Source: Verrucomicrobiaceae bacterium
GTDB lineage: Bacteria > Verrucomicrobiota > Verrucomicrobiia > Verrucomicrobiales > Verrucomicrobiaceae
Assembly: GCA_015075365.1 (NCBI GenBank)
Contig: JABTUN010000003.1
Location: forward strand, 62,001-126,000
Reading direction: 5' to 3'
Length of the DNA stretch: 64,000 nucleotides
In this document: positions 1-8,210 of the stretch, piece by piece
Numbering within the stretch: position 1 is the first letter of the stretch
How the letters are laid out: the number at the start of each line of letters is the position of its first letter
The notes under the pieces: model-generated
Seen by the model: the letters and a program-made list of their open reading frames with translations, nothing else
Databases searched by the model: none
Told to the model about the DNA's origin: nothing
Made by a program: the position numbers and the translations under genes

Positions 1-1643
1 CTTGGGGTCAGCGCGGGGTTCATCTGCTCGTCCAGCCAGTCCTCCAGCCCCTGCAGATAGGTCCCGCCGGAGCCCATGCGCGCGTCCACCTTTGCCCGGA
101 TCTGGTTGTACAAGGCCGCGGTGCCCCCGAACGTGCTCTGGCCCATGAAACGCCAGATATCGCGCTCAATTTCGTCGTTGGTGTCGGTCTGCCAGCCTGC
201 CTCGCCCAATTCCGGGGCCTCCAGCGTGGGATTGTTTGGATCAAAGGTCGTGGAACCCGTCGCCTTGTTGAAGTAGCCGAAAATTTCCTTCCCCGGATAG
301 TTCGCCGTCGTCACCGCGCAGCCAATCTGCCCGCTCGTGAGCGCCGTCAGAAACGCCTGGTCTGTGGACAGGAAGCCCGGCTTGTACTGCACGTTATAGG
401 AGAAGCCGGAGACCTGCCCAAGCGGCAGCGCGGGTGCCAGGTCATTGGTTTCGCCGAGCCGGATGTATGCCGTGTTCTGGTCGGAGCTCAGATTGTTGAA
501 CACCAGGGAGATCGAGGCGCTCGTGTTGTCCCCGTTGACCAGCGCGATGGCGTAGCCGCTGGCCGTGGATGCCACGCCGGCCTCGCGTCCCAAAAAGGCC
601 ACATAAAGCTGGTTGTTCTGCTCCAGGGCCGGGTTCGACTCGCAGATGCAGACCGTGGCGCTTGGCCCGGTGGCCGTCACCACGCCCGGCAGCGCCACCG
701 TGACCTTGGCATACTCCGGCACCTCGTCCGTGCCGTCTTGGACAGGGGTGATGTTCACTTCCACCGGCGATCCCGGCACGCCAGCTCCCGCCGGGATCGA
801 CACCGTGGACGGCGCGTTGCGGTCACCTGCGGAGGCATTCGCCTTCGTGGCATCCGGCGCGCCTCCCGTGATGCTCAGCGGCAGGTTGTTCAGCGCCATC
901 GTGCCCACGCTGCGCACCAGGCCGATCTTCGCCGGGGACGCCACCGGCGTGGTGGCTGTCTTGTCCGCACGCTCAAACCCCTTTTCCTGGATCACCGTCG
1001 TCTGGAGGGAGAGCAGGGAGGCCATCACCGCACCGTCCGTGGCAGTGCCTCCCGAGGCGTTTGTCGCCGTCGTCGCCGCGTTCGGATTCGTCCCGGTCTT
1101 CCGCTCCGCCCAGTCCGACACGCCGTCGCTGTCGCTGTCCGCATCCTCCGTCTTGAGCTTGTAAAACTTCCGCGTTCCCGCGGCTTTGAGCACCGTGAGC
1201 TGCTGGTTGGGCGTGTCCGTCGCAGGCACATAGCTTGTCCCGGTGATCGCCCCCACCAAATTCTCCGTCGTCGTGTAAGCGCCTGTCGGGGCGTCGTCGC
1301 TCACGATGCTGTATTTCTTCCCGGCCTGCGCATCGAAGAAAAACGTCACCGTCGTGGCGCTCACGGCCGTGTTCCCCACCCGCAGGCACTGGTCCGCCTG
1401 GCGCGGATCCGTACCGGCGATCGACTCGATCAGGTTGCTGCAACCGTCGTTGTCGATGTCATCGGCGGGGTTGAGGCCCCAGCCGTTGAACATGAACTGC
1501 CAGACATCGCACATCCCGTCGGGCACGCCTTGTCCTGGCCCTGTCGAATAGTTGTCCGTGGCGGCGCGGGATGGCAGCGCGGCCAGCAGGGTGAAAAGCA
1601 GAAGGCAGAACTCAGGGCGGCGCAGGGCGGAACGGCGGTTCAT
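1..1643 (-). CDS. DUF1800-family secreted protein with CHRD-like domain (partial, left edge)
   Basis: This is the first 547 codons of a large exported protein that continues past the left edge. From ATG 1643 it opens with a hydrophobic signal segment (about residues 11-29, ending PSRAAT). A thrombospondin-3/EF-type acidic stretch, DSDSDGVSDW, follows near residue 167. A CHRD-like domain lies at about 335-435 (NQLYVAFLGREAG, then NLSSDQNTAYIRLG). From about residue 490 the motifs IWRFMGQSTFGG and LEDWLDEQMNP mark the start of a DUF1800 domain. In Planctomycetes and Verrucomicrobia, DUF1800 proteins are exported proteins of unknown activity, usually beside a DUF1501 gene. That partner would lie outside this window. 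Confidence 0.8.
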   Translation of the reverse strand, partial: MNRRSALRRPEFCLLLFTLLAALPSRAATDNYSTGPGQGVPDGMCDVWQFMFNGWGLNPADDIDNDGCSNLIESIAGTDPRQADQCLRVGNTAVSATTVTFFFDAQAGKKYSIVSDDAPTGAYTTTENLVGAITGTSYVPATDTPNQQLTVLKAAGTRKFYKLKTEDADSDSDGVSDWAERKTGTNPNAATTATNASGGTATDGAVMASLLSLQTTVIQEKGFERADKTATTPVASPAKIGLVRSVGTMALNNLPLSITGGAPDATKANASAGDRNAPSTVSIPAGAGVPGSPVEVNITPVQDGTDEVPEYAKVTVALPGVVTATGPSATVCICESNPALEQNNQLYVAFLGREAGVASTASGYAIALVNGDNTSASISLVFNNLSSDQNTAYIRLGETNDLAPALPLGQVSGFSYNVQYKPGFLSTDQAFLTALTSGQIGCAVTTANYPGKEIFGYFNKATGSTTFDPNNPTLEAPELGEAGWQTDTNDEIERDIWRFMGQSTFGGTAALYNQIRAKVDARMGSGGTYLQGLEDWLDEQMNPALTP

Positions 1644-1819
1644 GGCATGGTTGGGCAGGTAGATGACACAAGGGCGGATGGCAGGCCCTCGATGGGGCCA
1701 AAAGCAGCGCCAATTGTTTGAATTTGAACAAAGACTACCCAAAAAGGTTCCTGGCCGTCAATGGCTTTGTCCTGCTCCCCGCGACACTCGCGCGCGTCGT
1801 TTGCCCTGCTCTCGCTCCA

Positions 1820-2626
1820 TCATGGATTGAGCTCGATGCCCCCCGGCAGGCTGGCATCCGCTTTGACCTGGAAACTGCGGTCCACGACGCACGGTGCCGT
1901 CAACGCCAGCACCTCCTTCGCGTACTTTTCATTCCCCGCCGGTGAGCTGTCGGCAAGTTGCATATTTCCCGCCGCGTCCGTCACGACCAGCACATAGCCG
2001 TGCTCCTTCACCCCCACACGGTCTCCCGCCGCGCCGATCGTGTACCCCACTTTTACGGCTGGCGAGGCATGCTCCATTTTGCCCTGGGCACGCAGATTCA
2101 CGTCAAACTCCACTTTTTGCAGCACGTAGAGCCGGTCATCGCCGGATGAGGCATCCTTCGCCAGCGTGATGAGCACCCCTTTGGCTCCCGTCAGGTCGCG
2201 GCTCACTTCCCGGCTTTGCAACTGCACATTGTAGCTGAGGGTCACCGTCCTGCTGAAGGTGTCGCCGCGGTTGCTCTTGTTGCTGCGCACGTTGGCCGTG
2301 AGGCTGAACTTCGGTCCGCTTACTGCGGCGGGCGCAGGCGTGGCTGTGGTCGTCGTGCTCTTCATCCCGTCTGGTTGGGTTCGTGCCAGCCAGGCGTCGA
2401 TGTAGGCGTGATCCTCCTTGCAAAGCGTCGCGCGCACCACCGTCAGTTCGCGTCCGTCCTCCTTGCGGCGCAGGGTCACATTCTCTCCCGCCGCCGACAC
2501 CAGTTCTGCTTCCAGCAGCGTGCCGGCGGTGCTCACAAAAAAGCGTGTCTCTCCCGCCTGCGCGCTGCCTGTGGAGCAGGCCAGGGCCAGGAAAACAGCG
2601 GCTAGGCTGGAACGCAGCGGATGCAT
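1820..2626 (-). CDS. Secreted protein with SHD1-like N-terminal domain
   Basis: A 268-residue protein. I chose ATG 2626 because it begins a clean signal peptide (MHPLRSSLAAVFLALACSTG, cleavage near SAQA-GE); the frame stays open upstream but encodes no plausible protein. Residues about 27-75 match the SLA1-homology-domain-1 pattern common in exported planctomycetal and verrucomicrobial proteins: RFFVSTAGTLLEAEL, a charged middle, then LCKEDHAYIDAW. A Thr/Ala-rich linker follows, then a beta-rich C-terminal domain I do not recognise. No Shine-Dalgarno sequence is seen. Its function is unknown; an envelope or periplasmic role is inferred from export alone. Confidence 0.75.
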   Translation of the reverse strand: MHPLRSSLAAVFLALACSTGSAQAGETRFFVSTAGTLLEAELVSAAGENVTLRRKEDGRELTVVRATLCKEDHAYIDAWLARTQPDGMKSTTTTATPAPAAVSGPKFSLTANVRSNKSNRGDTFSRTVTLSYNVQLQSREVSRDLTGAKGVLITLAKDASSGDDRLYVLQKVEFDVNLRAQGKMEHASPAVKVGYTIGAAGDRVGVKEHGYVLVVTDAAGNMQLADSSPAGNEKYAKEVLALTAPCVVDRSFQVKADASLPGGIELNP

Positions 2627-2681
2627 GAGAGGAAGGAAGAGCAGGATTAAAGCCTGTATCGACCGCCTGGGCCACGAATTT

Positions 2682-3386
2682 TCACAGCACAGGTGCTTTC
2701 GGGGCACGCTCGCCAAAAATGGCGCTGCCCACCCGGACAATGGTCGCGCCCTCCTCGATCGCCACCTCGAAATCATGGCTCATGCCCATCGAAAGCCCCG
2801 GTAGCGGCGCGCCGCCCAGATTTTCCAGTTCATCACGCCATGCCCGCAGTTGTGCGAAATAAGGACGCGTCTTCTCCGGCGTGGGATCGAAGGGCGGGAT
2901 GCACATCAGGCCCTGGATGTGCAGCCGGTCGAGCTGGTAGAGCGCCTCCAGCCCGCCATCCCGCAGCGCCTCCGGCTTGAAGCCATGCTTGGTGCTCTCC
3001 GCCGCCAGATTCACCTCCAGATACACCTTGGGGAAAAGGCCCAGCTCCCCGCCGATGCGCTGGATGTCCCGCGCGATGTCCAGCGAGTCCACGCTGTGCA
3101 CCGCCTCCACCAGCGGCAGGACCTTGCGCACCTTGTTGGACTGCAAATGGCCGATCAGGTGCCACCGCAGCCTCGACGGCAGCTCTGGAGCCTTCGCCAG
3201 CACCTCCTGCACCTTGTTTTCGCCGAACAGCATCTGTCCAGCCTCCATCGCCGCCCGGATCGCCTCCACGGGAAAGGTCTTCGACACGGCCAGCAGCTCC
3301 ACGCCGGCCGGATCACGTCCCGCACGCGCACAGGCGGCGTTCAGGCGCTCACGGATGGCGGCGAGACGTTCGGAGATTTCACTCAT
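2682..3386 (-). CDS. yggS: YggS/PLPBP family pyridoxal phosphate homeostasis protein
   Basis: A 234-residue cytosolic protein of the usual family length. It is a single TIM-barrel that binds PLP through a lysine (K36, in LLAVSKTFP). Other family landmarks are HLIGHLQSNKVRK (about 76-88) and the C-terminal phosphate-binding region GMSHDFEVAIEEGATIVRVGSAIFG-type block (about 200-228, quoted in part: GMSHDFEVAIEEGA, RVGSAIFG). Family members have no known catalytic turnover and buffer PLP and amino-acid metabolism. ATG 3386 gives the canonical N-terminus MSEISERLAAIRERL. It is transcribed divergently from the oxidoreductase that starts at 3448. Confidence 0.95.
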   Translation of the reverse strand: MSEISERLAAIRERLNAACARAGRDPAGVELLAVSKTFPVEAIRAAMEAGQMLFGENKVQEVLAKAPELPSRLRWHLIGHLQSNKVRKVLPLVEAVHSVDSLDIARDIQRIGGELGLFPKVYLEVNLAAESTKHGFKPEALRDGGLEALYQLDRLHIQGLMCIPPFDPTPEKTRPYFAQLRAWRDELENLGGAPLPGLSMGMSHDFEVAIEEGATIVRVGSAIFGERAPKAPVL

Positions 3387-3447
3387 GCAGGAGAAATCGG
3401 AAAAGCAGAGGGGCGCGCAACGTATTTTCCTCCTCAATTCCATCCTC

Positions 3448-4767
3448 ATGCAATCCCGCCGCCACTTCATCCGCCAGTCCGCCGCCACTCTCTTCGCCGC
3501 CCCGTGGGTCACCACCGGCCTGCGCGCCGCCTCTCCCAATGGAAAGCTCCGCCACGCGGCCTTTGGCGGCAGCGGCATGAGCTGGGCGGACATGAGCAGC
3601 ATGTCCGGCCACCCCATGTGGGAGCTCGTGGCCGTGGCGGACGTGGACACCCGCAACTTCAAACGCGCCCAGGAAAAATGGCCGGACGTCAAAGTCTATC
3701 AGGACTGGCGCGAGCTCCTGGAAAAAGAAGCCGCGAACATCGACAGCGTGAACGTCTCCACCCCCGACCACATGCACGGCAGCATGGGCATCAAGACCAT
3801 CGAGCTCGGCAAGCACGTCTATGGGCAGAAGCCCCTGGCCCATAACCTGTGGGAATGCCGGCAAATGGTCGAGCGCGCCCGCGCCAAGGGCGTCATGACC
3901 CAGATGGGCATCCAGGTCTCCTCGGATTTCACCGAGCGCTTCGCCGTCGAAATCATCCAGTCCGGGGCCATCGGCAAGATCAAGGAGGCGCACACCTTCT
4001 CCAACAAAAAGTGGGGGGACATGGAGCCGCGCCCTGCCAAGAGTGATCCCGTCCCGGCGGAGCTCGACTGGGACAAATGGCTCGGCGTCGCCTCCGAACG
4101 CAGCTATATCAAGGGCTACGATCATCCCGGCAACTGGCGCAAGCGCCGCGACTTCGGCACCGGCACCCTCGGTGACATGGGCTGCCACATGTTCAGCGGC
4201 TGGTTCCGCTCCCTCGACCTCGCCGCGCCCGTCTCCGTCGTCTCCCGCGGCCCCGCGCCCAACAAGGACAACTGGGCCATCAATGCCGTCGTCGAGTACA
4301 CCTTCAAAGGCACGAAATTCACCGCCGGCGACTCCATCAAGGTCACCTGGACAGATGGAGACGCCCGTCCGCCTGCCGAAGTCATGGCGCTGGCGGGAGA
4401 CGTGGCCAAATTCCCCGGCCAGGGCACCATCTACCTCGGCACGGACGGCGTCCTGCTGCATCCGCACGGCTCCACGCCCATGCTCTTCCCCAAGGAAAAG
4501 TTCACCGGCTTCAAATATCCGAAACTCGAGCCGCGGAACCACTGGTTCGACTACATCGACTGCTGCCTCAAGGGCGGCGCGCAGAAACCCACCGCCAACT
4601 TCGACTACGCCGGCCCGCTGACGGAGGCCGTGCTGCTCGGCTGCCTCGCCAGCGCCTTCCCGGGTGAAAACCTCGTCTGGGACGCCCCCGGGCTCCAGAT
4701 CCCCAACAACGAAGCCGCCAACAAGATGGTCCGCCGCGACTACCGCAAGGGCTGGGAACTGGTCTGA
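3448..4767 (+). CDS. Gfo/Idh/MocA family oxidoreductase, Tat-exported
   Basis: A 439-residue NAD(P)-dependent dehydrogenase-like protein. ATG 3448 starts a Tat signal (SRRHFIRQSAATLFAA), so the folded enzyme is probably exported with its cofactor. The Rossmann half includes GGSGMSWADM (about 40-49), DVDTRNF (66-72) and NVSTPDHMHG (102-111). The family EKP motif reads GQKPL here (K128 kept, E replaced by Q). GTLGDMGCHMFSGW lies in the C-terminal substrate domain. Exported Gfo/Idh/MocA enzymes are heavily expanded in Verrucomicrobia and Planctomycetes, where they act on sugars or sugar acids. The substrate cannot be read from the sequence. The frame is open further upstream but lies over yggS. 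Confidence 0.9.
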   Translation: MQSRRHFIRQSAATLFAAPWVTTGLRAASPNGKLRHAAFGGSGMSWADMSSMSGHPMWELVAVADVDTRNFKRAQEKWPDVKVYQDWRELLEKEAANIDSVNVSTPDHMHGSMGIKTIELGKHVYGQKPLAHNLWECRQMVERARAKGVMTQMGIQVSSDFTERFAVEIIQSGAIGKIKEAHTFSNKKWGDMEPRPAKSDPVPAELDWDKWLGVASERSYIKGYDHPGNWRKRRDFGTGTLGDMGCHMFSGWFRSLDLAAPVSVVSRGPAPNKDNWAINAVVEYTFKGTKFTAGDSIKVTWTDGDARPPAEVMALAGDVAKFPGQGTIYLGTDGVLLHPHGSTPMLFPKEKFTGFKYPKLEPRNHWFDYIDCCLKGGAQKPTANFDYAGPLTEAVLLGCLASAFPGENLVWDAPGLQIPNNEAANKMVRRDYRKGWELV

Positions 4768-4793
4768 GCCTGACCGTGCGGTCGAGAGCATGA

Positions 4794-4949
4794 AACAAGA
4801 AGGCTTGCGCGCCGGAAAAGCACCACGCCTTTGCCCTGCTGCGCCAGGGCCCCTGGGGCATGGCGGAAACGATGTTCTGCTCCGCCGCGGCCAATTTCGC
4901 CCTCGCCTGGTGGCTGCTGCACAACAAAACGCCAGGCAGCGAAGATTAG
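4794..4949 (+). pseudogene. Residual coding stretch ending inside a repeat
   Basis: This open stretch of 51 codons has protein-like composition: KHHAFALLRQGPWGM, then NFALAWWLLHNKTPG, then SED and a TAG. It has no upstream start codon; the first ATG gives only about 30 residues. The hydrophobic segment suggests the tail of a membrane protein. The stop codon (4947-4949) falls within the left terminal repeat of the element at 4946-5114. It may be a gene tail cut or re-ended by that insertion. The family is not recognised. Confidence 0.2.
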
Positions 4950-5114
4950 ACCGTTTCTCAAAACGAATGTCTGAAATGACCGGCGAGCGCGGCGGCTTCA
5001 GTGGCAAGGAAAGAGCGAGGAGGCTATTGGAACAATAGCTGACGAGCGAATGACGCCGCCAATGGGGCTGCCCCGCCGCCGGGAATCTGACCAACATTTT
5101 GAGAACCGGTCTAA
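4946..5114. repeat. 169-bp MITE-like element with 18-bp terminal inverted repeats
   Basis: The left end ttagaccgtttctcaaaa (4946-4963) and the right end ttttgagaaccggtctaa (5097-5114) are inverted repeats with one mismatch. The interior has further dyad symmetry: gcggcgg near the left pairs with ccgccgc near the right, and ctattg-gaa-caatag forms a central hairpin at about 5020-5035. No reading frame of note is inside. The layout fits a non-autonomous miniature element. No flanking duplication is obvious. Confidence 0.6.
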
Positions 5115-5299
5115 ACAATCCACCCCAGCGTCACGTCCGCTTCGGCATCAGCGGCTGGATCAGATCACCGCAAGAGTCCCGGCAGGCAAGGCCATCCGCC
5201 CAGGTTCATGCGCCGCAAGGTCTTCAACATGGCGTGCGGTTTGGCAGGGGCAGGCTGCGCCAGCATCAATCGCAAGCTGGCAACATCATCAAGGCAGAC
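5115..5299. other. Non-coding stretch
   Basis: I see no gene, hairpin or promoter here that I can support. It joins the inverted-repeat element to the AT-richer orphan frames. Just past its end, at about 5305-5336, lies ttctgtcaacgttgcctgac followed by cccgtt, which resembles a sequence at about 8163-8192. Confidence 0.3.
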
Positions 5300-5695
5300 T
5301 CATTCTGTCAACGTTGCCTGACCCCGTTCCCCGCGTTTGTTGTTACGATACACGGCGCATGTCGCGCGCGCCACAGTGGGGCGGATATGAACGACCCACC
5401 GCGAGCGGAGATCCATCTGTCTCAATAGCCGTCGCATCCACTGGTCCATGGTTTCCTGGCATGACTCAGGCCAGAAACGCTCTGTCCACAATTCCTCATG
5501 CGTGTTGTCGGAAGTCACGCTGACAACCTTCCACACGCCATCGAAAGGCCGCCTCCGAATCGCGAACCACGCAGGAAACGGGGGCATCGCCGCAAAACGC
5601 AGAATATGCGTTGGCGTTGCCGGATGGCCGTTTTCAATATCGATCTGTTGGTGAAGGGCGGCGACCTCCAGCATTTCGACCACATCGTAGATCAC
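5300..5695 (-). CDS. Orphan hypothetical protein in mobile region
   Basis: The frame gives 131 residues from GTG 5695. It reads like a real protein (VIYDVVEMLEVAALH, then WFAIRRRPFDGVWKV, then SDNTHEELW). It also continues upstream in frame through FWNNNWTSNCLTFRDFYNQ to a stop at about 5785, without an ATG. The true start may therefore be further up or lost. The last 20 or so residues are basic and low-complexity, and may be read-through into a repeat junction. Base composition is AT-richer than the flanking chromosome. The family is not recognised. Confidence 0.35.
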   Translation of the reverse strand: MIYDVVEMLEVAALHQQIDIENGHPATPTHILRFAAMPPFPAWFAIRRRPFDGVWKVVSVTSDNTHEELWTERFWPESCQETMDQWMRRLLRQMDLRSRWVVHIRPTVARATCAVYRNNKRGERGQATLTE

Positions 5696-5744
5696 AATCG
5701 GACTGAAGCAGTGCCAGAACAGCCAGCGGATCTGATTGTAGAAG

Positions 5745-6032
5745 TCACGAAAAGTCAGGCAGTTCGATGTCCAGTTGTTGTTCCAAAAGCGTGAAATCGC
5801 TTTTCCCAGGAATCACAATGTCCTTGAGGCTGAAAGTCTGTCGTATTCCACCATCTCCAGTTGGCACCTCTTCTATCACTGAAAACCAGGAACTTTGTTG
5901 TGCCATCTCCGGGTGTCTAGTCGCATAGTCTGCCAGGTAAGGATCAACATGCTCGCGGTATTCGCGCGACGTTTGATAAACCTGGTGGTGTCGCGTGTTC
6001 CAGCAAAAGTTCGGCAGCAGTAAAATGGTAGT
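5745..6032 (-). pseudogene. Start-less open frame between two orphan frames
   Basis: Reading minus-strand from just after the TGA at 6033-6035, the same frame stays open for 95 codons to a TGA at 5745. It encodes protein-like sequence (LLPNFCWNTRHHQVYQ, then EYREHVDPYLADYATRHPE, then KSDFTLLEQQLDIELPDFS). There is no ATG until about 45 residues in (MAQQSSWF). Its 3' end overlaps the start of the next frame (5300-5695 region) in a different phase. It could be a gene broken by the TGA, or one that uses a rare start. No family is recognised. Confidence 0.3.
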
Positions 6033-6413
6033 TCATGGATTCGCCAGACCGTTGGGGACCTGGAAAGAATTAATGCTGCGCTTTACGTCATGCCGTGGGA
6101 CGTTCACCAGCTGCCCACCTCTGGAGAGTTGAGATTGATCGATCATGCCAAAGATTGGACCCATCTCAATGTCTCGATGCGGTTGCCAGCCAATGTGGAT
6201 ACGCACCACCAGATAAACCGCATCATAGTTTCTTGAATCGGGAAAGATCGCCACAACAGTCCCAGGGTATACACTTTTGCACGCATCCAGCCCTGGACTT
6301 TCGCCAGTGTCATCGGCATGCCCACGGGGAAATGGGGGGAAACGGGATAGGGTGCAAAATTGGACACATGCAGGGCGGTCATGGGTTGGTGGCATTGGCT
6401 TCCTCCAGAGCAT
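6033..6413 (-). CDS. Orphan hypothetical reading frame
   Basis: The 3' half reads as convincing protein (PGTVVAIFPDSRNYDAVY, then RIHIGWQPHRDIEMGP, then QLVNVPRHDVKRSIN, ending NGLANP). The 5' part, from about 6336 upward, overlaps repeated sequence and is doubtful, so the true start is unknown and the real gene may be shorter than the 126 codons bounded here. It ends in TGA at 6033, directly followed in the same frame by the next open stretch. It is AT-richer than its surroundings. The function is not recognised. Confidence 0.3.
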   Translation of the reverse strand: MLWRKPMPPTHDRPACVQFCTLSRFPPFPRGHADDTGESPGLDACKSVYPGTVVAIFPDSRNYDAVYLVVRIHIGWQPHRDIEMGPIFGMIDQSQLSRGGQLVNVPRHDVKRSINSFQVPNGLANP

Positions 6414-6450
6414 GTTTCCGTTCCTGCGGCACCTTCTTCATCGCCGCCTT
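6336..6450. repeat. 115-bp direct repeat, copy 1
   Basis: This sequence is nearly identical to 8562-8677, in the same orientation, with one indel (gcaaaattggacac against gcaaaaagtggacac) and a few substitutions. On the minus strand it carries the tail of a reading frame, KKVPQERKH...EEANATNP, followed by a stop and a terminal-repeat-like block. This suggests both copies are the end of the same mobile unit. The two copies bracket the decayed IS and the 8211-8528 orphan gene. Confidence 0.65.
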
Positions 6451-6529
6451 GTAGTGCTCCCCTCAAAGTTGGACAAGAGCCAGTGTTGTTCAGGCGGCTT
6501 GTTGATGGGGTGGGTTGCATAGGGTGAGG

Positions 6530-7720
6530 TAGGTTTGGCGTGGGGTGTTGTATTTGAGGGCGGATTAGGTGCGTTGGGTGTTTGTAGTGTTCGTTGTATC
6601 AGCGACCGTCGCGCGTTGCGGATGGTGAGGTTGTCAAAGCGGTGCTGCCGGGCGCATTCCTCTTTGAAGGTGCGGATGGAAGCGCTCGCACAGGCCGTTG
6701 CTCGGGCGTGTAGGGAGCGATGTACTCCTGCGTGAGGCCGTAGTCGCGCACGAGGGCGCGGTAGGCTCGTGAGCCGAAGACAAGGCCGTTATCGTGGCGC
6801 AAAGGTGAGTCCTGATGGAGCGCCTCAGTGGTGCCGAAGCGGTGCAGCAAGGGCCTCCTCAAGCGCACGCTCGGCGGTCTTAATAGCTCGGGCGGTGTGC
6901 GCCAGATCCAAGCCGAGGACTTCACGCGAGCAACAGTCGACGACCGGCACGAAGGCGCACCAGCCGTCGCGCCCGCAGTCCACGGTGGCGATGTCGGTGG
7001 CCCAACGCTGGTTGGGGCTGCGGCGATGGATTTGGTGCTGCACGCGCGACGGCGGCCGATGCGGCGCTGCCTGCATGTCCAGCGGTGCGGGCGCATGATG
7101 CGGTGGACCTTCTTGCGGTTGACGATCATGCCCTGGCCTTTGGTGAGACGGGCATGAGGGTCAGGCGCACGCCATAGGTGGGATGAGCCTCGATCACCGG
7201 CACGGATGGGCCTCGACGCACGCGGGATCGCACCGCGGTTCGAGGTGGCGTCCATGCGGCTGGTAATAGGTGGTGGGCGTGCCACGCCGAGGAGACGGCA
7301 CGGCACGCTCACCCAGGCACCGGCGGGATCCGGATTGGAGAAGCCGGTTTGCATGGCTACCACGGATCACTTCCGGCAAGTCCTGCCCAAGTAGCGATGA
7401 GCTTTTAAACGTCCACATGCAGGGTGAGCTCGCCGACCTTGGCCAGCAGGGTCTTCTCGCGAGCCTCGAACTGCTGGGCGAGGTCGCGCGGATGACTGCG
7501 CAGGGCCTCGGTGCCCTGGGTGATGAAGTCCTCCTTCCTGCTCGACCTCGGCGAGGAAGTCAGCGCGTGCTGGCGAGCAGCCTCCGCGGCGGTGGTCTTG
7601 CCTTGGGATGTCGATGACGAGGGCGGCCTTATTTCGCGGTCCAGCGTTGCGGACTGTCGGCATCGGTTTCGATCCCGACGGCGGGAGGTGTGATGGCGGC
7701 TTTGGAGCTTACTCATGGCG
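6530..7720 (-). mobile_element. Decayed IS3-family element (orfA and orfB remnants)
   Basis: orfA starts at ATG 7716 (MSKLQSRHHTSRRR). With frame changes it reads KTTAAEAARQHALT, EDFITQGTEALRSHPRDLA, QQFEAREKTLLAKVGELTLHV, which is the usual IS3 OrfA coiled-coil end. orfB follows in three frames. It has a HARLTKGQGMIVNRKKVHRIMR segment at about 7100-7170 and an integrase core with NQRWATDIATVDCGRDGW (first catalytic Asp). Next come SREVLGLDLAH, then LRHDNGLVFGSRAYRALV and GLTQEYIAPYTPEQ (second Asp), and GLCERF (catalytic Glu). At least three frameshifts separate these pieces, so no active transposase can be made. The exact ends were not determined. Confidence 0.75.
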
Positions 7721-7768
7721 AAGGCTCCGGGTTGAGGGTGAACAGCGCGACAGGTGGGAGGGCGGCGA

Positions 7769-7861
7769 CCGCGCAGAAGCTCTGTTGCGGCTACGCTGCG
7801 GCCTCGTCTCGCTACGCTCGACGAGGACCTGCGCTGCGCCTTCTGGAGAGCTTCTGCGCGG
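7769..7861. repeat. 93-bp palindromic element with 15-bp perfect inverted repeat
   Basis: ccgcgcagaagctct (7769-7783) is the exact reverse complement of agagcttctgcgcgg (7847-7861). The interior has a second dyad, cctcgtc and gacgagg, around tcgctacgct. The whole could fold into a long hairpin. It lies just upstream of the IS3 orfA remnant. It may be a REP-type element or an unrelated miniature element. No T-run follows, so it does not look like a terminator. Confidence 0.5.
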
Positions 7862-8210
7862 GAATGAATATGCCTGATCTTGGATCAGTTCGGAGCTTAT
7901 CACCTGTCCAATCCAAGTGGGGGACGGAGCAGCCTTCCCGTCAAGACGCCTCAACTGCCGGCTCACATCCGCCGCCGATTTCATCTCCCGTTTCTCCGCC
8001 AGCCACGCCTGCGGCACCACCGTCCGCCGCCGACAGCCTCATCCCCTTCCAGCGCGACCACCTCCGCCTCCTCGTTCACCGACGCCCTCTCACGGCTCAA
8101 CAGGCCCGTCTCTTCATTCCCCGGGTTCTCGCTCAACGAGCGACGCACTCAAGGCCATGCTATTCTGTCAAGCAGTTGCAGTGACCCCGCTTCCTTCGTG
8201 AGTTCATTTT
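7862..8210. other. Non-coding or degraded sequence
   Basis: A minus-strand frame here (MVPQAWLAEKREMKSAADV, down to 7709) stays open only because it runs through the palindrome. Its C-terminal half is arginine/serine junk, so I do not call a gene. ttctgtcaagcagttgcagtg followed by accccg at about 8163-8192 is similar to about 5305-5336 in the same orientation, which marks it as a recurring junction sequence. Confidence 0.3.

Noticed and set aside
2977..3447. Upstream extension of the Gfo/Idh/MocA gene
   Set aside because: The extension lies antisense over yggS and would bury the Tat signal that starts at ATG 3448.
6599..7363. Intact 254-residue transposase
   Set aside because: The frame only touches parts of the integrase core; the conserved motifs are spread over three phases, so the gene is broken.
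7769..7861. Terminator or tRNA-like structure
   Set aside because: No T-run and no tRNA arms; the dyad geometry fits a palindromic repeat.
7709..8020. 103-residue minus-strand gene
   Set aside because: Most of its C-terminal half is the translated 93-bp palindrome; no start context or family support.
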